From an uncultured Cohaesibacter sp. (lineage in GTDB: Bacteria; Pseudomonadota; Alphaproteobacteria; Rhizobiales; Cohaesibacteraceae), in assembly GCF_963664735.1 (NCBI RefSeq), contig NZ_OY761553.1:3655001-3719000 (forward strand): a stretch of 64,000 nt of DNA, written 5' to 3'. A program made the translations under genes and the position numbers. Numbering within the stretch: the first letter of the stretch is position 1; the number at the start of each line of letters is the position of its first letter. A model generated the notes under the pieces. That model searched no databases. It was given only the letters and a program-made list of their open reading frames with translations, and had not been told where the DNA came from. Of this stretch, positions 17,673-26,555 are shown one piece after another.

Positions 17673-18704
17673 ATGCAAATTTGGCAATATCTCAAATCCA
17701 TTCTGCCAGGCTTCCTGTTATGCGCGTTCGTCACGCTGCTGGCCTATGGTGCAGAATGGATTGAAATCGAAGTGACTGGCAGCCGGTTTATGGACGCTTT
17801 GGTCTTTTCGATCATTATCGGCACGGCAATTCACTCAATTCTGGGGCTGCACCAGTCGTTTCGAAAAGGGGTGAATTTCTCGGCAAAATATCTTCTCGAA
17901 TTGGCAATTGTTCTGCTCGGTGCATCGGTCAGCCTGACCATCATTGAAACATTGGGGCCTTTGCTGCTTCTTGTCGTCATTGTCATCGTTACTCTGGCAA
18001 TTACGGTTAGTTATACCATTGGCCGGATTTTGGGATTGCCGGAAAAGCAGGCGCTGCTCGTTGCTTGTGGCAACTCTATCTGTGGCAACTCTGCAATTGT
18101 TGCTGTTGCTCCTGTAATCGAGGCCGACTCCGATGACATCGCTTCAGCCATTGCCTTTTCCGCAACGCTAGGGATTGTCGTGGTGTTGGCGTTACCCGCC
18201 TTCGCCAATGCCTTTGCTATCGATCCGCACAAGTTCGGTATTTTCGCCGGTATGACGGTCTATGCTGTGCCGCAGGTTCTGGCTGCCACGGCGCCGGTGA
18301 GCGCGGTCAGTGTTCATTTCGGCACGCTGGTAAAGCTCATGCGTGTTCTCATGCTCGGTCCTGTCATCTTGGTTCTGGGATTTCGCGCAGGCAGAAAGGC
18401 AGAACTCGCAGCTGAAGCCAGAACAGGGAAGGGGTTGCGCTTCAAACAACTGGTGCCCTGGTTCATCATTGGCTTTTTCCTGATGATCGCTCTGCAATCT
18501 CTCGGCTTCATTCCCACCGCCGCAATGCCGACCATCAAGGCTGTGACCACGATGCTGACCATTCTATCCATGGCCGGACTGGGGTTGATGGTTGATGTAA
18601 AGTCCGTTTTTGCCTCAAGTGGGCGCGTGTTGGCGACGGGCGCTCTTTCTATCATCTTTTTGGGTGTGCTGGGGGCTTCAGCCATCGCTCTGCTGTCGCT
18701 CTAG
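17673..18704 (+). CDS. YeiH family putative sulfate/sulfite export permease
   Basis: Polytopic inner-membrane protein of the Cons_hypoth698/YeiH family (PF03601), about 343 aa, with roughly ten hydrophobic segments. Family hallmarks include GTAIHSILGLHQSFRKGVNFSAKYLLELAIVLLG and the CGNSICGNSAIVAVAPVI block near the middle. Start 17673 (MQIWQYLKS) is preferred because GAGG lies 5 nt before it; ATGs at 17634 and 17670 are in frame. Relatives are annotated as putative sulfate exporters, a weakly supported function. A LysR gene is divergent upstream. Confidence 0.87.
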   Translation: MQIWQYLKSILPGFLLCAFVTLLAYGAEWIEIEVTGSRFMDALVFSIIIGTAIHSILGLHQSFRKGVNFSAKYLLELAIVLLGASVSLTIIETLGPLLLLVVIVIVTLAITVSYTIGRILGLPEKQALLVACGNSICGNSAIVAVAPVIEADSDDIASAIAFSATLGIVVVLALPAFANAFAIDPHKFGIFAGMTVYAVPQVLAATAPVSAVSVHFGTLVKLMRVLMLGPVILVLGFRAGRKAELAAEARTGKGLRFKQLVPWFIIGFFLMIALQSLGFIPTAAMPTIKAVTTMLTILSMAGLGLMVDVKSVFASSGRVLATGALSIIFLGVLGASAIALLSL

Positions 18705-18792
18705 ACACCAGAGGTATCTTAACAAGAAAGGACGCTCTTTGACGCGAGGCTGGGCTAGAATGAGAGTGCGGCTTGCTTCACTTCACTACCAT

Positions 18793-19503
18793 CTAGAGAT
18801 GGCCGCCTAGCGCCAGCGTCAGGGAGTTGTCTATATGCTTTTTCAAAGCCTCTTTGGCTTCTGCGACGTTACCATCTCGCATTGGAATCAAGAATGCGAG
18901 ATGCTCTCCAATGATTCTTTCCGCATTGTCTGTTGTTACTTTCAGCCGGCTTTGAACAACCATGTGGATCTTTATGGAAGTAACCCGGTAAACATTTTCG
19001 ATGAGCTTGTTTTCCATCGTTTCAATGAATGCCGAGTGTATGTCCCAATCGAGCTGTTGCATGAAGTCCAGCAGCTCCTGATCTGTCTTGTCTGTCAGAT
19101 GCTCCCTGAAACTGATATGATAGTTAATCCAGCCGGTTAATATGTCTTTCGGCAGGTTTCTGACGGATTGCTCCATGGTGCTTACTTCGAGTATGCGCCG
19201 TAATTGATAGGCGTCTCGTACGAAAGCGACATCCAGACTGGGGACCATGAGGCCTCTCTTGGGGAGAGATTGAAGCAGTCCCTCTGCTTCAAGGCGCGAA
19301 ATCGCCTCACGCACCGAGCCAAGCGTTGCGCCAGTTATTTCAACCAGTTCCCGTTGCGATATCAGCTGACCGGGTCTCAAGGCTCCATCATTTAGCAGTT
19401 TCTCGATGCTCTCATAAGCGGCGCGCTTTAGCGTGGGTGCGGCGGTCCGGGCCCTGGTGTCTTTTGGCCCGTGGGGTGACTTGGTCATTGCGTGCGCTGC
19501 CAT
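18793..19503 (-). CDS. GntR family regulator (FCD effector domain)
   Basis: About 236 aa. Residues 25-90 form the GntR winged helix (AAYESIEKLLNDGALRPGQLISQRELVEITGATLGSVREAISRLEAEGLL). The C-terminus is an all-helical FCD domain; HISFREHL, DIHSAFIE and EHLAFLIPMRDGNVAEAKEALKKHI give its metal/ligand pocket residues. GAAGG sits 5 nt before ATG 19503. It is divergent from the sugar-acid cluster at 19744-26555, and two inverted repeats with equal geometry lie between them, so it is probably that cluster's repressor and autoregulated. Confidence 0.88.
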   Translation of the reverse strand: MAAHAMTKSPHGPKDTRARTAAPTLKRAAYESIEKLLNDGALRPGQLISQRELVEITGATLGSVREAISRLEAEGLLQSLPKRGLMVPSLDVAFVRDAYQLRRILEVSTMEQSVRNLPKDILTGWINYHISFREHLTDKTDQELLDFMQQLDWDIHSAFIETMENKLIENVYRVTSIKIHMVVQSRLKVTTDNAERIIGEHLAFLIPMRDGNVAEAKEALKKHIDNSLTLALGGHL

Positions 19504-19578
19504 TTCTTACCTTCAGATTTCTGGAGAGCCCAAGAAACGTGTCTCTAACATCTATTTTTATCACTGCTAACATGTTTC

Positions 19579-19620
19579 TTGACAAAGTCCATTGATAACA
19601 TGTTAGATAGATGTTATCAA
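19579..19620 (+). promoter_or_regulatory. Promoter with GntR-type operator
   Basis: TTGACA (19579-19584) is a consensus -35 box; TTAGAT (19603-19608) is a possible -10 box 18 bp away. Overlapping it is a perfect inverted repeat, TTGATAACAT (19592-19601) and ATGTTATCAA (19611-19620), with a 9-bp spacer. Repressor bound here would block transcription of the cluster starting at 19744. Confidence 0.65.
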
Positions 19621-19624
19621 TAAA

Positions 19625-19649
19625 TCAGATGTAAATCAATAACATCTGA
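19625..19649. promoter_or_regulatory. Second inverted repeat, same geometry
   Basis: TCAGATGT (19625-19632) and ACATCTGA (19642-19649) form a perfect 8-bp inverted repeat, again with a 9-bp spacer. Its centre is 31 bp (about three helical turns) from the centre of the upstream operator. It may be a second site for the divergent GntR regulator; the ACAT/ATGT half-elements are shared but in inverted order. Confidence 0.45.
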
Positions 19650-19743
19650 AAAAACACTTAGTTTCACATGCAGCCAAGGAAGACGGAAAATCGGACAAGT
19701 TCAGATTTTCGAAACCACACTTCCTCAACCTGGCCAAAGAGCA

Positions 19744-20733
19744 ATGACACAGAAGAAAATCCTTGTACTGACAGAACAGTTCACAAACGAATGCCCCCTG
19801 TTCGACCCCTTGCGCGAAGCGGGTTACGACGTCGAGGTGAATGAAACAGGCCGCCTTCCTGATGAGGCAACTCTCAAGCAGATGCTGTCCAGTGGCGTGG
19901 TTGCAACCATCGCCGGAGGTGAGCCCTATACGCCCAATGTGCTTGCATCGGCCAGCGATCTTAAAATGATAGCTCGTTGGGGGGTCGGATATGATAAGGT
20001 CAATGTCCCCGCAGCGACCGAACATGGTATTCCGCTTGCCATGGCTTTTGGCCAAAACCATGAGAGCGTGGCTGAATATGCTCACGCCATGGCGCTCGCG
20101 CTTGCTTGCGGCATCGTGCGTCGCGATGCGATGGTGCATGGTGGAGCCTGGACGTTTGATGGTTTCCATCCCGGTCTTTGGGAACGCACGGCAGGGCTCA
20201 TCGGGCTTGGCCGCATTGGTGGTGCCATGGCTCGCCGCCTCAAGGGTCAAGCCATGCGGGTGCTGGTCTATGATCCGTATGTTACAGAAGAGCAGGCTGA
20301 AGCGGCTGGCGTTGAAAAATGCGATCTCGATGTGCTGCTGGCCGAAAGCGATCTGATATCCGTCCATGCTCCTTCTACGCCGGAAACCCGCCATACCCTT
20401 AATGCAGAAACGTTTGCCAAGATGAAAGACGGCGTCATTGTCGTGAACACATCGCGCGGGCCGCTCATTGATGAGGCTGCGCTGGTTGATGCTCTCAAGT
20501 CTGGCAAGGTTTATGGTGCTGGTCTTGATGTTTATGAAACCGAGCCGCTTCCTTCAGATAGCCCTTTGCGCTCTTGCGACAATGTCATTCTCAGTCCGCA
20601 TGTGTCTGGCATGGACAAGATGGCGGAGAAGCGTGTGACCCTGCGTTGCGTTCACAACATTCTGGCCTGGTTGCACGGAGACCCCAAAGACCTCCTTCCT
20701 TATGTCGTCAACCCAGAAACACTGAAGATCTGA
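19744..20733 (+). CDS. D-isomer 2-hydroxyacid dehydrogenase (SerA-like)
   Basis: NAD-dependent dehydrogenase of about 329 aa. The Rossmann motif GLIGLGRIGGAMARRL is near residue 150. VVNTSRGPLIDEAALVDAL contains the substrate-binding Arg, the Glu of LDVYETEPLP follows, and SPHVSGMD supplies the catalytic His. It lacks the ACT domain of biosynthetic SerA, so a catabolic 2-hydroxyacid/2-ketoacid reaction is more likely than serine synthesis. First gene of the GntR-regulated cluster, with AAGAG just before the start. The exact substrate cannot be read; it should act on the sugar acid imported by the TRAP system downstream. Confidence 0.87.
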   Translation: MTQKKILVLTEQFTNECPLFDPLREAGYDVEVNETGRLPDEATLKQMLSSGVVATIAGGEPYTPNVLASASDLKMIARWGVGYDKVNVPAATEHGIPLAMAFGQNHESVAEYAHAMALALACGIVRRDAMVHGGAWTFDGFHPGLWERTAGLIGLGRIGGAMARRLKGQAMRVLVYDPYVTEEQAEAAGVEKCDLDVLLAESDLISVHAPSTPETRHTLNAETFAKMKDGVIVVNTSRGPLIDEAALVDALKSGKVYGAGLDVYETEPLPSDSPLRSCDNVILSPHVSGMDKMAEKRVTLRCVHNILAWLHGDPKDLLPYVVNPETLKI

Positions 20734-20771
20734 ACGGCAAGTACGAAAAGTCCAAGAATAGGAACAAGATA

Positions 20772-21707
20772 ATGACCAAAGATATTGCGGGTATCATTCC
20801 CGTTGTGCTGACGCCGTTCACCGACGACAACAAAATTGATTGGGCAGGCTATGAACGCCTGATTGAATGGTATCTGGAGAATGGAGCCGAAGCGCTTTTT
20901 GCTGTTTGCCAGTCCTCCGAGATGCTGTTTTTAAGCGTTGAAGAGCGTGCCGATCTGGCCCGCTTCACAGTAGAGAAAGTGGCCGGTCGCGTCCCTGTCA
21001 TGGCTTCGGGCCATATATCGGATTCTCTGGAGGACCAGAAGACCGAGCTTGGTGCGATGGTTGAAACCGGTGTCGATGCCATTGTGCTGGTGACCAACCG
21101 TCTTGATCCTGAACAGAAAGGTGCAGAGGCTTTCCGCTCCAACCTTGATGCCTTGCTTGCGTTTCTTCCCAAAGACATGCCCCTTGGTCTTTATGAATGC
21201 CCTGCACCATATCGTCGCCTGATGAGTGATGATGAGGTCACATACTGCGCCAACTCTGGCCGCTTCGTTATCGTCAAAGACGTGTCCTGCGATCTGGATA
21301 CTGTCAAGCGCCGTGTCGGGTTGGTAAAGGGCACGCCGATGAAAATCTGCAATGCCAATGCAGCCATTGCAACGCCGGCAATGTTTGCGGGCTCTGCCGG
21401 TTTCTGCGGCGTGTTCAACAACATCCATCCCGATCTATATCGCTGGGTGCAGGATCACGGAAGGGAATATCCGGAGCTGTGCGAAGAGCTGTCGGTGTTC
21501 CTTGTGCTTGCCGCGCAGGTCGAGCCAATGGGTTATCCGAAAATGGCCAAGATGTATCACAAGCGTCTGGGCACATTTTCCAGCATTCACAGCCGTGTTG
21601 TTCCTTTTGATATCGAGGAAAAATTCTGGGCTCTAGGCGCTGTGATCGATCGCATCGAGCAGGGCACCAAGCTTTATCGCGAGAAAATCAGCGCTCTCGG
21701 TAAATAG
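20772..21707 (+). CDS. DapA/NAL family lyase or dehydratase
   Basis: About 311 aa TIM-barrel enzyme of the dihydrodipicolinate synthase/N-acetylneuraminate lyase superfamily. GIIPVVLTPFTDDNKIDWAG opens the chain. The conserved Tyr is in MPLGLYECPAPYR and the Schiff-base Lys in RFVIVKDVSCDL. Start 20772 is set by where the family begins; the frame extends back inside the upstream dehydrogenase gene. In such catabolic clusters these enzymes are aldolases or dehydratases of 2-keto-3-deoxy sugar acids rather than lysine enzymes, and the ketoacid substrate here is unknown. Gene order suggests it acts with the upstream dehydrogenase and the downstream kinase. Confidence 0.86.
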   Translation: MTKDIAGIIPVVLTPFTDDNKIDWAGYERLIEWYLENGAEALFAVCQSSEMLFLSVEERADLARFTVEKVAGRVPVMASGHISDSLEDQKTELGAMVETGVDAIVLVTNRLDPEQKGAEAFRSNLDALLAFLPKDMPLGLYECPAPYRRLMSDDEVTYCANSGRFVIVKDVSCDLDTVKRRVGLVKGTPMKICNANAAIATPAMFAGSAGFCGVFNNIHPDLYRWVQDHGREYPELCEELSVFLVLAAQVEPMGYPKMAKMYHKRLGTFSSIHSRVVPFDIEEKFWALGAVIDRIEQGTKLYREKISALGK

Positions 21708-21717
21708 GGAGATCGGT

Positions 21718-22635
21718 ATGTCGATTACGGTATTCGGGTCGGTCAATCTGGATTTGACGGTGTCGGTGGCGCATATGCCGACACCGGGCGAGACAAGCCA
21801 TGCAACCAGGTTCCTTAAAGGGCTTGGTGGTAAGGGGGCCAATCAGGCTGTTGCCGCGACCAAGCTGGCAAAAGGTCCTGTGCGGTTCGTTGCTGCCATC
21901 GGAGCAGATGCCTTCGGTGAGAGCCTGAAATCCAGTCTGGAGGCCCTCGGCGTTGATACCGATAATCTGGTCACCATGCCGGATGAGGACTCTGGCATCG
22001 CCCTCATTCATGTGGATGCAACCTCGCAAAACACCAGCACGGTCGTCGGTGGGGCCAATATGGCCTGGCCTTCATCTGGGCCGGATGCAGCCTGTTTTGA
22101 AGGCTGCAAGGTGGCTTTGTTCCAGCTTGAAACGCCTCAGGCTGCAACGATCGCCGCCATGCGCAAGGCAAAGGCAGCCGGAGCGACCGTCATTCTTGAT
22201 CCCGCTCCGATTGCAGCCACTGGCATGGAGGCGCTGCTGGCTGAAGCCGATATTATCACCCCCAATGAAACCGAGGCCGCAGGGCTTTCGGGTCATAAAC
22301 CGACCAACTTTGAGGAAGCGCTCAGCGTGGCTCATCGCTTATGTGAGCGGGGGCCGAAGGTCGTCATCGTCAAACTTGGTGCAAAGGGGCTGGCTTATGC
22401 GTGCCGGGAAGGGAAAAGCGGCAAGGTTGAGCCTTTCAAGGTTGATGCAATCGACACGGTCGCCGCAGGGGACAGCTTTAACGGCGGTCTGGCTGCGGCT
22501 TTGGCGGAGGGCATGGAGCTGGAGGCGGCTTTGCGGTTTGCCTCGGCTGCGGGGGCTTTGGCAACGACAAAGAAGGGCGCCAGCGAAGCTGTGCCTGACC
22601 GGGGCGCTGTCGATCTGCTCTCCTCGTCATCTTGA
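21718..22635 (+). CDS. PfkB family kinase (ribokinase-like)
   Basis: About 305 aa. It has both PfkB signatures: N-terminal GGKGANQAVAATKLA near residue 40, and C-terminal DTVAAGDSFNGGLAAAL near residue 250, with the catalytic Asp in AAGDSF. VFGSVNLDLTVSVAHMPTPGET at the start and NETEAAGLSG in the middle are typical of RbsK. GGGAG lies upstream of the ATG and the previous gene ends 10 bp away. In this sugar-acid setting it could phosphorylate ribose or a 2-keto-3-deoxy acid; the sequence looks closer to ribokinase, but substrate assignment within PfkB is not safe. Confidence 0.87.
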   Translation: MSITVFGSVNLDLTVSVAHMPTPGETSHATRFLKGLGGKGANQAVAATKLAKGPVRFVAAIGADAFGESLKSSLEALGVDTDNLVTMPDEDSGIALIHVDATSQNTSTVVGGANMAWPSSGPDAACFEGCKVALFQLETPQAATIAAMRKAKAAGATVILDPAPIAATGMEALLAEADIITPNETEAAGLSGHKPTNFEEALSVAHRLCERGPKVVIVKLGAKGLAYACREGKSGKVEPFKVDAIDTVAAGDSFNGGLAAALAEGMELEAALRFASAAGALATTKKGASEAVPDRGAVDLLSSSS

Positions 22636-22817
22636 GAATATGAATTTCAGACCCGTTCGAGGTCTGACACTGTCACAAAATCCGATTAACTAGTTGATTT
22701 ACAATTGATTTTTTGTTGATCGGAGCCGAGTAATCGCTGTTTTGAGATCGGTCGGGTTCAGTCTGCTTATCCGTGAGCCTATGCCGTTCGATGCCGCGAT
22801 ACGAAAGGGAGGTTAAT

Positions 22818-23345
22818 TTGGAAACGGATCCACATCCATCGTCCAAAGCTCGAACGGCCATTGTGTGGCTGTTCAACAATTTTGAGCGAATACTGGTTGC
22901 GAGTTTTCTTTCACTCTTTTCCATCGTGCTGATTTTGCAGGTTTTCATGCGCTTTGTTCTGCGCATGCCTTTGCCATGGCCGGAGGAATTCAGCCGCTAT
23001 CTTCTCATTTGGACGGCATTTGTCGGCTCAAGTCTGGCGGTAAAGGAATCGCGTTTTATCAACATCGACATCCTTCCGACCATGAGCCGTGGTTGGTTCA
23101 CTCATGCCTTAAGATGGACCATGCATATCGGCTTCATGACCTTCTGTTTGGTTTCAACCTACTTCTCCATCGATTTCATTCATCGTGTTGCAAACAGTGG
23201 GCAGGTTTCACCTGCAATGGGCATCCCCATGTGGATTGTCTATAGCGCCGCTCCTATCGGGCTGACGCTGGCCACCTTGCGCACCATAGAAACCCTTATT
23301 ACTGGCGCCGACCTCAAGGCTGGACATTTCGAGGACAAAAGCTGA
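22818..23345 (+). CDS. TRAP transporter small permease (DctQ)
   Basis: About 175 aa with four transmembrane helices (ERILVASFLSLFSIVLILQVFMRFV first). The DctQ signature LPWPEEFSRYLLIWTAFVGSSLAVKE is near residue 50. A strong AAGGGAGG (22805-22812) sits 5 nt before a TTG at 22818, so TTG is the likely start; the frame also allows a start at 22773 without a comparable site. Its stop overlaps the start of the large permease (TGATG). It links the membrane domain to the binding protein in Na+-coupled uptake of organic acids. Confidence 0.88.
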   Translation: METDPHPSSKARTAIVWLFNNFERILVASFLSLFSIVLILQVFMRFVLRMPLPWPEEFSRYLLIWTAFVGSSLAVKESRFINIDILPTMSRGWFTHALRWTMHIGFMTFCLVSTYFSIDFIHRVANSGQVSPAMGIPMWIVYSAAPIGLTLATLRTIETLITGADLKAGHFEDKS

Positions 23346-24619
23346 TGTCAATTGCTCTTTCCCTTGGTCTGCTGCTTCTTCTCCTGCTTCTTTCGCTGCC
23401 TGTTGTGTCTGCACTGGGACTAGCAGCCTTTCTTGCTCCTGTCCTTGGTGAGCCAATCAACTCATCAAGCATCATCCGGACCATGTTGACCGCGATGGAT
23501 TCCTTTCCATTGTTGGCGGTCCCCCTCTTTATTCTCGCTGGCGAAATTATGACGCGCGGCGGGTTGGCGCAGCGGTTGTTCTATCTGGCTGATGTCATGG
23601 TCGGGCGTTTTACTGGCGGTTTGGCTATGGCGACCGTTCTGGCTTGCCTGTTCTTTGGGGCGATTTCCGGTTCTGCTCCTGCCACTGTGGCCGCTATCGG
23701 TTCCATGTCGATCCCAATTCTGGTCTCGCGTGGCTATGAAAAAACATTCGCAACCGCACTTGTTATCTGTGCCGGTACATTGGGTGTGATCATTCCGCCG
23801 AGCATTCCGCTCATTATTTACGGTGCTGCTGCCAACGTTTCTGTCGGCAAGCTGTTTATTGCAGGTATCTTTCCCGGTTTCGTGGTTGGCTTCAGCTTGC
23901 TTGTTTACGCCTATATCTATGGGCGGATGCACAAACACCATATTACCACGTCTGGCAGTGAAGTTTCCGCCTGGCAGACGCTCAAGAACTCTGTCTGGGC
24001 TCTGCTCACGCCGGTGATTGTGCTTGGTGGTATCTATTCGGGTGTCTTTACGCCAACGGAAGCTGCAGCGATTGCTGTTGCTTATGGTCTCTTTGTGGCA
24101 GTTGTCATCTATGGCGAGATCAAGTTCACCGAGATTCCTCAAGTGGTGTCATCAGCGGTGACGACAATCGCTCCGATTCTGATCATCGCCGCAGCGGGCA
24201 CCGCATTTGGCCGCGTTCTGACGCTTCTGCAAGCTGCAGATTTTATCGGCCATTATGTTAACAGTATCGTGGCGGGTCCCATTGCGTTGCTACTTCTCAT
24301 CAATGTGCTGCTGATTTTCATCGGCATGTTCATGGACAAGCTGGCGTCCATTATCGTTATGACCCCCATCCTGTTGCCGCTCGTGGTGCCATATGGCGTT
24401 GATCCGATCCACTTCGGCCTCATCATGGTTGTCAACCTGGCGATCGGGTTCATTACGCCACCGGTTGGTGTGAACCTCTATATCGGCAGCGAGATTTCCG
24501 GAATTCCCGTTATGAAGGTTGCGCGCCACATCGTTCAGCCTGTGTTTTTTCTGATGATCGCGCTCGCCCTCATCACTTACATCCCCGCTATTTCAACCTG
24601 GTTGCCGGCGCATTTCTAA
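23345..24619 (+). CDS. TRAP transporter large permease (DctM)
   Basis: About 424 aa with about twelve hydrophobic segments. DctM family blocks include PLFILAGEIMTRGGLAQRL, FFGAISGSAPATVAAIGSMSIPIL, and GVIIPPSIPLIIYGAAANVSVGKLF. Near the C-terminus, GFITPPVGVNLYIGSEISGIPV carries the conserved PPVG turn. The start overlaps the small-permease stop by one base, showing coupling. This is the ion-driven transport subunit of the first TRAP system in the window, whose binding protein follows at 24671. Confidence 0.92.
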   Translation: MSIALSLGLLLLLLLLSLPVVSALGLAAFLAPVLGEPINSSSIIRTMLTAMDSFPLLAVPLFILAGEIMTRGGLAQRLFYLADVMVGRFTGGLAMATVLACLFFGAISGSAPATVAAIGSMSIPILVSRGYEKTFATALVICAGTLGVIIPPSIPLIIYGAAANVSVGKLFIAGIFPGFVVGFSLLVYAYIYGRMHKHHITTSGSEVSAWQTLKNSVWALLTPVIVLGGIYSGVFTPTEAAAIAVAYGLFVAVVIYGEIKFTEIPQVVSSAVTTIAPILIIAAAGTAFGRVLTLLQAADFIGHYVNSIVAGPIALLLLINVLLIFIGMFMDKLASIIVMTPILLPLVVPYGVDPIHFGLIMVVNLAIGFITPPVGVNLYIGSEISGIPVMKVARHIVQPVFFLMIALALITYIPAISTWLPAHF

Positions 24620-24670
24620 GATGCGAGGGCCGGTTGGCAAAAATTTGGATAGTTCGCAAAGGAGGAAATT

Positions 24671-25684
24671 ATGAGAACTATTGTTAAGACAATTGTTGGA
24701 GGTCTGTTCGGAGGCCTGTTGGCCAGCACGGCAGCAATGGCTGCTGACTACCAGATGGTGCTGGCAATGCAGCTGACGGATGCGAATAACCCGATCTACA
24801 AGGCATTCGAATATATCGAGTCCGAGATCGACTCTCGCAGTAATGGCCGCATCGACGCCAAACTGTTTGGCGGTGGGGTGCTTGGTGGTGACCGCGAGGT
24901 TGCGGAAAGTGTTTCCCTTGGTGACGTGCAGCTGACCACCATGAGTTCTTCGGCTCTTGTGCCGTTCGTCCCCGAACTGGCCGTGTTCGATTTGCCATAT
25001 ATCTTTCCGCATGATCAGGACGTGCTGAAAAATGTCCTGCTCAACAGCGAGTTCTCAGCTTCACTGTCAGACTATATGGAACCAAAGGGCTTCCGTTTTG
25101 CCGGTGTCTTCAACTCTGGCTTCCGCCAGCTAACCACCTCAAAAACTGCGGTTCATACTGTGGCAGACATCGAGAATGCAAATTTGCGTATTCGTGTCAT
25201 GGAAAACCCTTTCCATATCAAGCTATGGAAATTGCTGGGCGCAGCGCCAACTCCAATCGCCTACACCGAGCTTTACGGTGCCTTGCAGCAGGGTGTGGTT
25301 GATGGACAGGAAAACCCATATATCAACATTCTTTCCAGTAAATTCTATGAAGTTCAGGGCCATCTGACGGAAACGAGCCACATTCTGCTTGCCAGCCTGA
25401 TTCTCATGGATAACGGTTGGTACAACAGCCTTCCTGATGATCTGAAAGAGGTCGTTGATGGTGTGCTCAAAGATGCAATGAGCCGTCAGTGGGAAGAGCA
25501 GGGCAAGGCTTTGTCTGAACAGAAAGCCGAGTTGGCCAAGAATATGGATGTCATCACACTGACCCCGGAAGAGCTTGAAGGGTTCCGCACCCGCACGGCT
25601 CCTATGGTGGATGAAATCCGTGCGTCGGTTGGCGACAAGCTGGTCGACGGTCTGCTCCATGCCATTGAAAAAGCATCCAAATAG
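24671..25684 (+). CDS. TRAP transporter substrate-binding protein (DctP)
   Basis: About 337 aa periplasmic binding protein. A Sec signal peptide (residues 1-24, TIVGGLFGGLLASTAAMAAD) precedes the mature chain. Family landmarks are NPIYKAFEYIESEIDSRSNGR, LRIRVMENPFHIKLWKLLGA containing the conserved ligand-carboxylate Arg, and ALQQGVVDGQENPYINILSSKFYEVQ. A consensus AAAGGAGG lies 5-12 nt before the ATG, suggesting high expression. The Arg and surrounding motifs are typical for hexuronate/aldonate or other sugar-acid ligands, in keeping with the neighbouring catabolic genes. Confidence 0.92.
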   Translation: MRTIVKTIVGGLFGGLLASTAAMAADYQMVLAMQLTDANNPIYKAFEYIESEIDSRSNGRIDAKLFGGGVLGGDREVAESVSLGDVQLTTMSSSALVPFVPELAVFDLPYIFPHDQDVLKNVLLNSEFSASLSDYMEPKGFRFAGVFNSGFRQLTTSKTAVHTVADIENANLRIRVMENPFHIKLWKLLGAAPTPIAYTELYGALQQGVVDGQENPYINILSSKFYEVQGHLTETSHILLASLILMDNGWYNSLPDDLKEVVDGVLKDAMSRQWEEQGKALSEQKAELAKNMDVITLTPEELEGFRTRTAPMVDEIRASVGDKLVDGLLHAIEKASK

Positions 25685-25787
25685 TCCCCCAAACCAAGAC
25701 TGCTTTTTCGTTCTGAAACAGCGCATCCACCAGTAAAATGGAGGGTGCGCCTTTCTTCGAGAAGCAACAAGATAATAGGAAATTCCC

Positions 25788-26555
25788 ATGATTGCAGAAA
25801 TGTTTGATCTAACCGGTCAGATTGCGTTTATTACAGGCTCAAGCCGTGGCATTGGATTGGGCATAGCTGAGGCTTTGGCTGATGCGGGCGCAGAAGTCGT
25901 TTTGAATTCTCGCAATCCAGACAAGCTCGCCGAGGTGCAAAAGGACTTCCTTTCAAAGGGATATAAAGCTCATGTCGTTGCGTTTGACGTAACCGATGGC
26001 AAGGCCGTAGCCGAGGGCATTGCGAAAATCGAAAAAGAAATCGGCCCGATCGATATCTTGATCAACAATGCCGGCATTCAGCGTCGCGCGCCATTCGTGG
26101 ATATTCCTGAAGAAGCCTGGCGCGCTGTTATGGAAACCAATCTCAACGCTGTCTTTTTCGTTGCTCAAGCTGTTTCGCGCAACATGGTCAAACGCCAATC
26201 TGGCAAGATCATCAATATTTGCTCGCTGGCCAGTGAAGTTGGCCGTCCAACGATTGTGCCTTATACCACTGCGAAGGGTGCAGTGCGCATGCTGACCAAG
26301 GGTATGTGCTGCGAGTTGGCTGGGCATGGCATACAGGTCAACGGCATTGGCCCGGGATATTTCAAGACAGAACTCAATACAGATCTTTTCGACAACAAGG
26401 AATTTAATGACTGGGTTTGCTCTCGTACGCCAGCTGGTCGCTGGGGTGATATGGACGAACTCAAGGGTGTTGCCGTATTTCTGGCCTCACAAGCGGCCAG
26501 CTTTATCAACGGCCAGATCCTCTATGTGGACGGCGGCCTTTTGAGCGGCATGTAA
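25788..26555 (+). CDS. SDR oxidoreductase, gluconate 5-dehydrogenase type
   Basis: About 255 aa classical short-chain dehydrogenase. TGSSRGIGLGIAEAL is the NAD(P)-binding glycine motif, NNAGIQRRAPF the stabilising NNAG, and the catalytic Ser and Tyr-x-x-x-Lys are in NICSLASEVG and YTTAK. The C-terminal SFINGQILYVDGG is standard. NNAGIQRR and MCCELAGHGIQVNGIGPGYF resemble gluconate 5-dehydrogenase/IdnO and KduD enzymes. It is last in the cluster, after a weak hairpin at 25720-25752. Likely role: oxidation or reduction of the 2- or 5-keto sugar acid taken up by the TRAP system. Confidence 0.88.
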   Translation: MIAEMFDLTGQIAFITGSSRGIGLGIAEALADAGAEVVLNSRNPDKLAEVQKDFLSKGYKAHVVAFDVTDGKAVAEGIAKIEKEIGPIDILINNAGIQRRAPFVDIPEEAWRAVMETNLNAVFFVAQAVSRNMVKRQSGKIINICSLASEVGRPTIVPYTTAKGAVRMLTKGMCCELAGHGIQVNGIGPGYFKTELNTDLFDNKEFNDWVCSRTPAGRWGDMDELKGVAVFLASQAASFINGQILYVDGGLLSGM

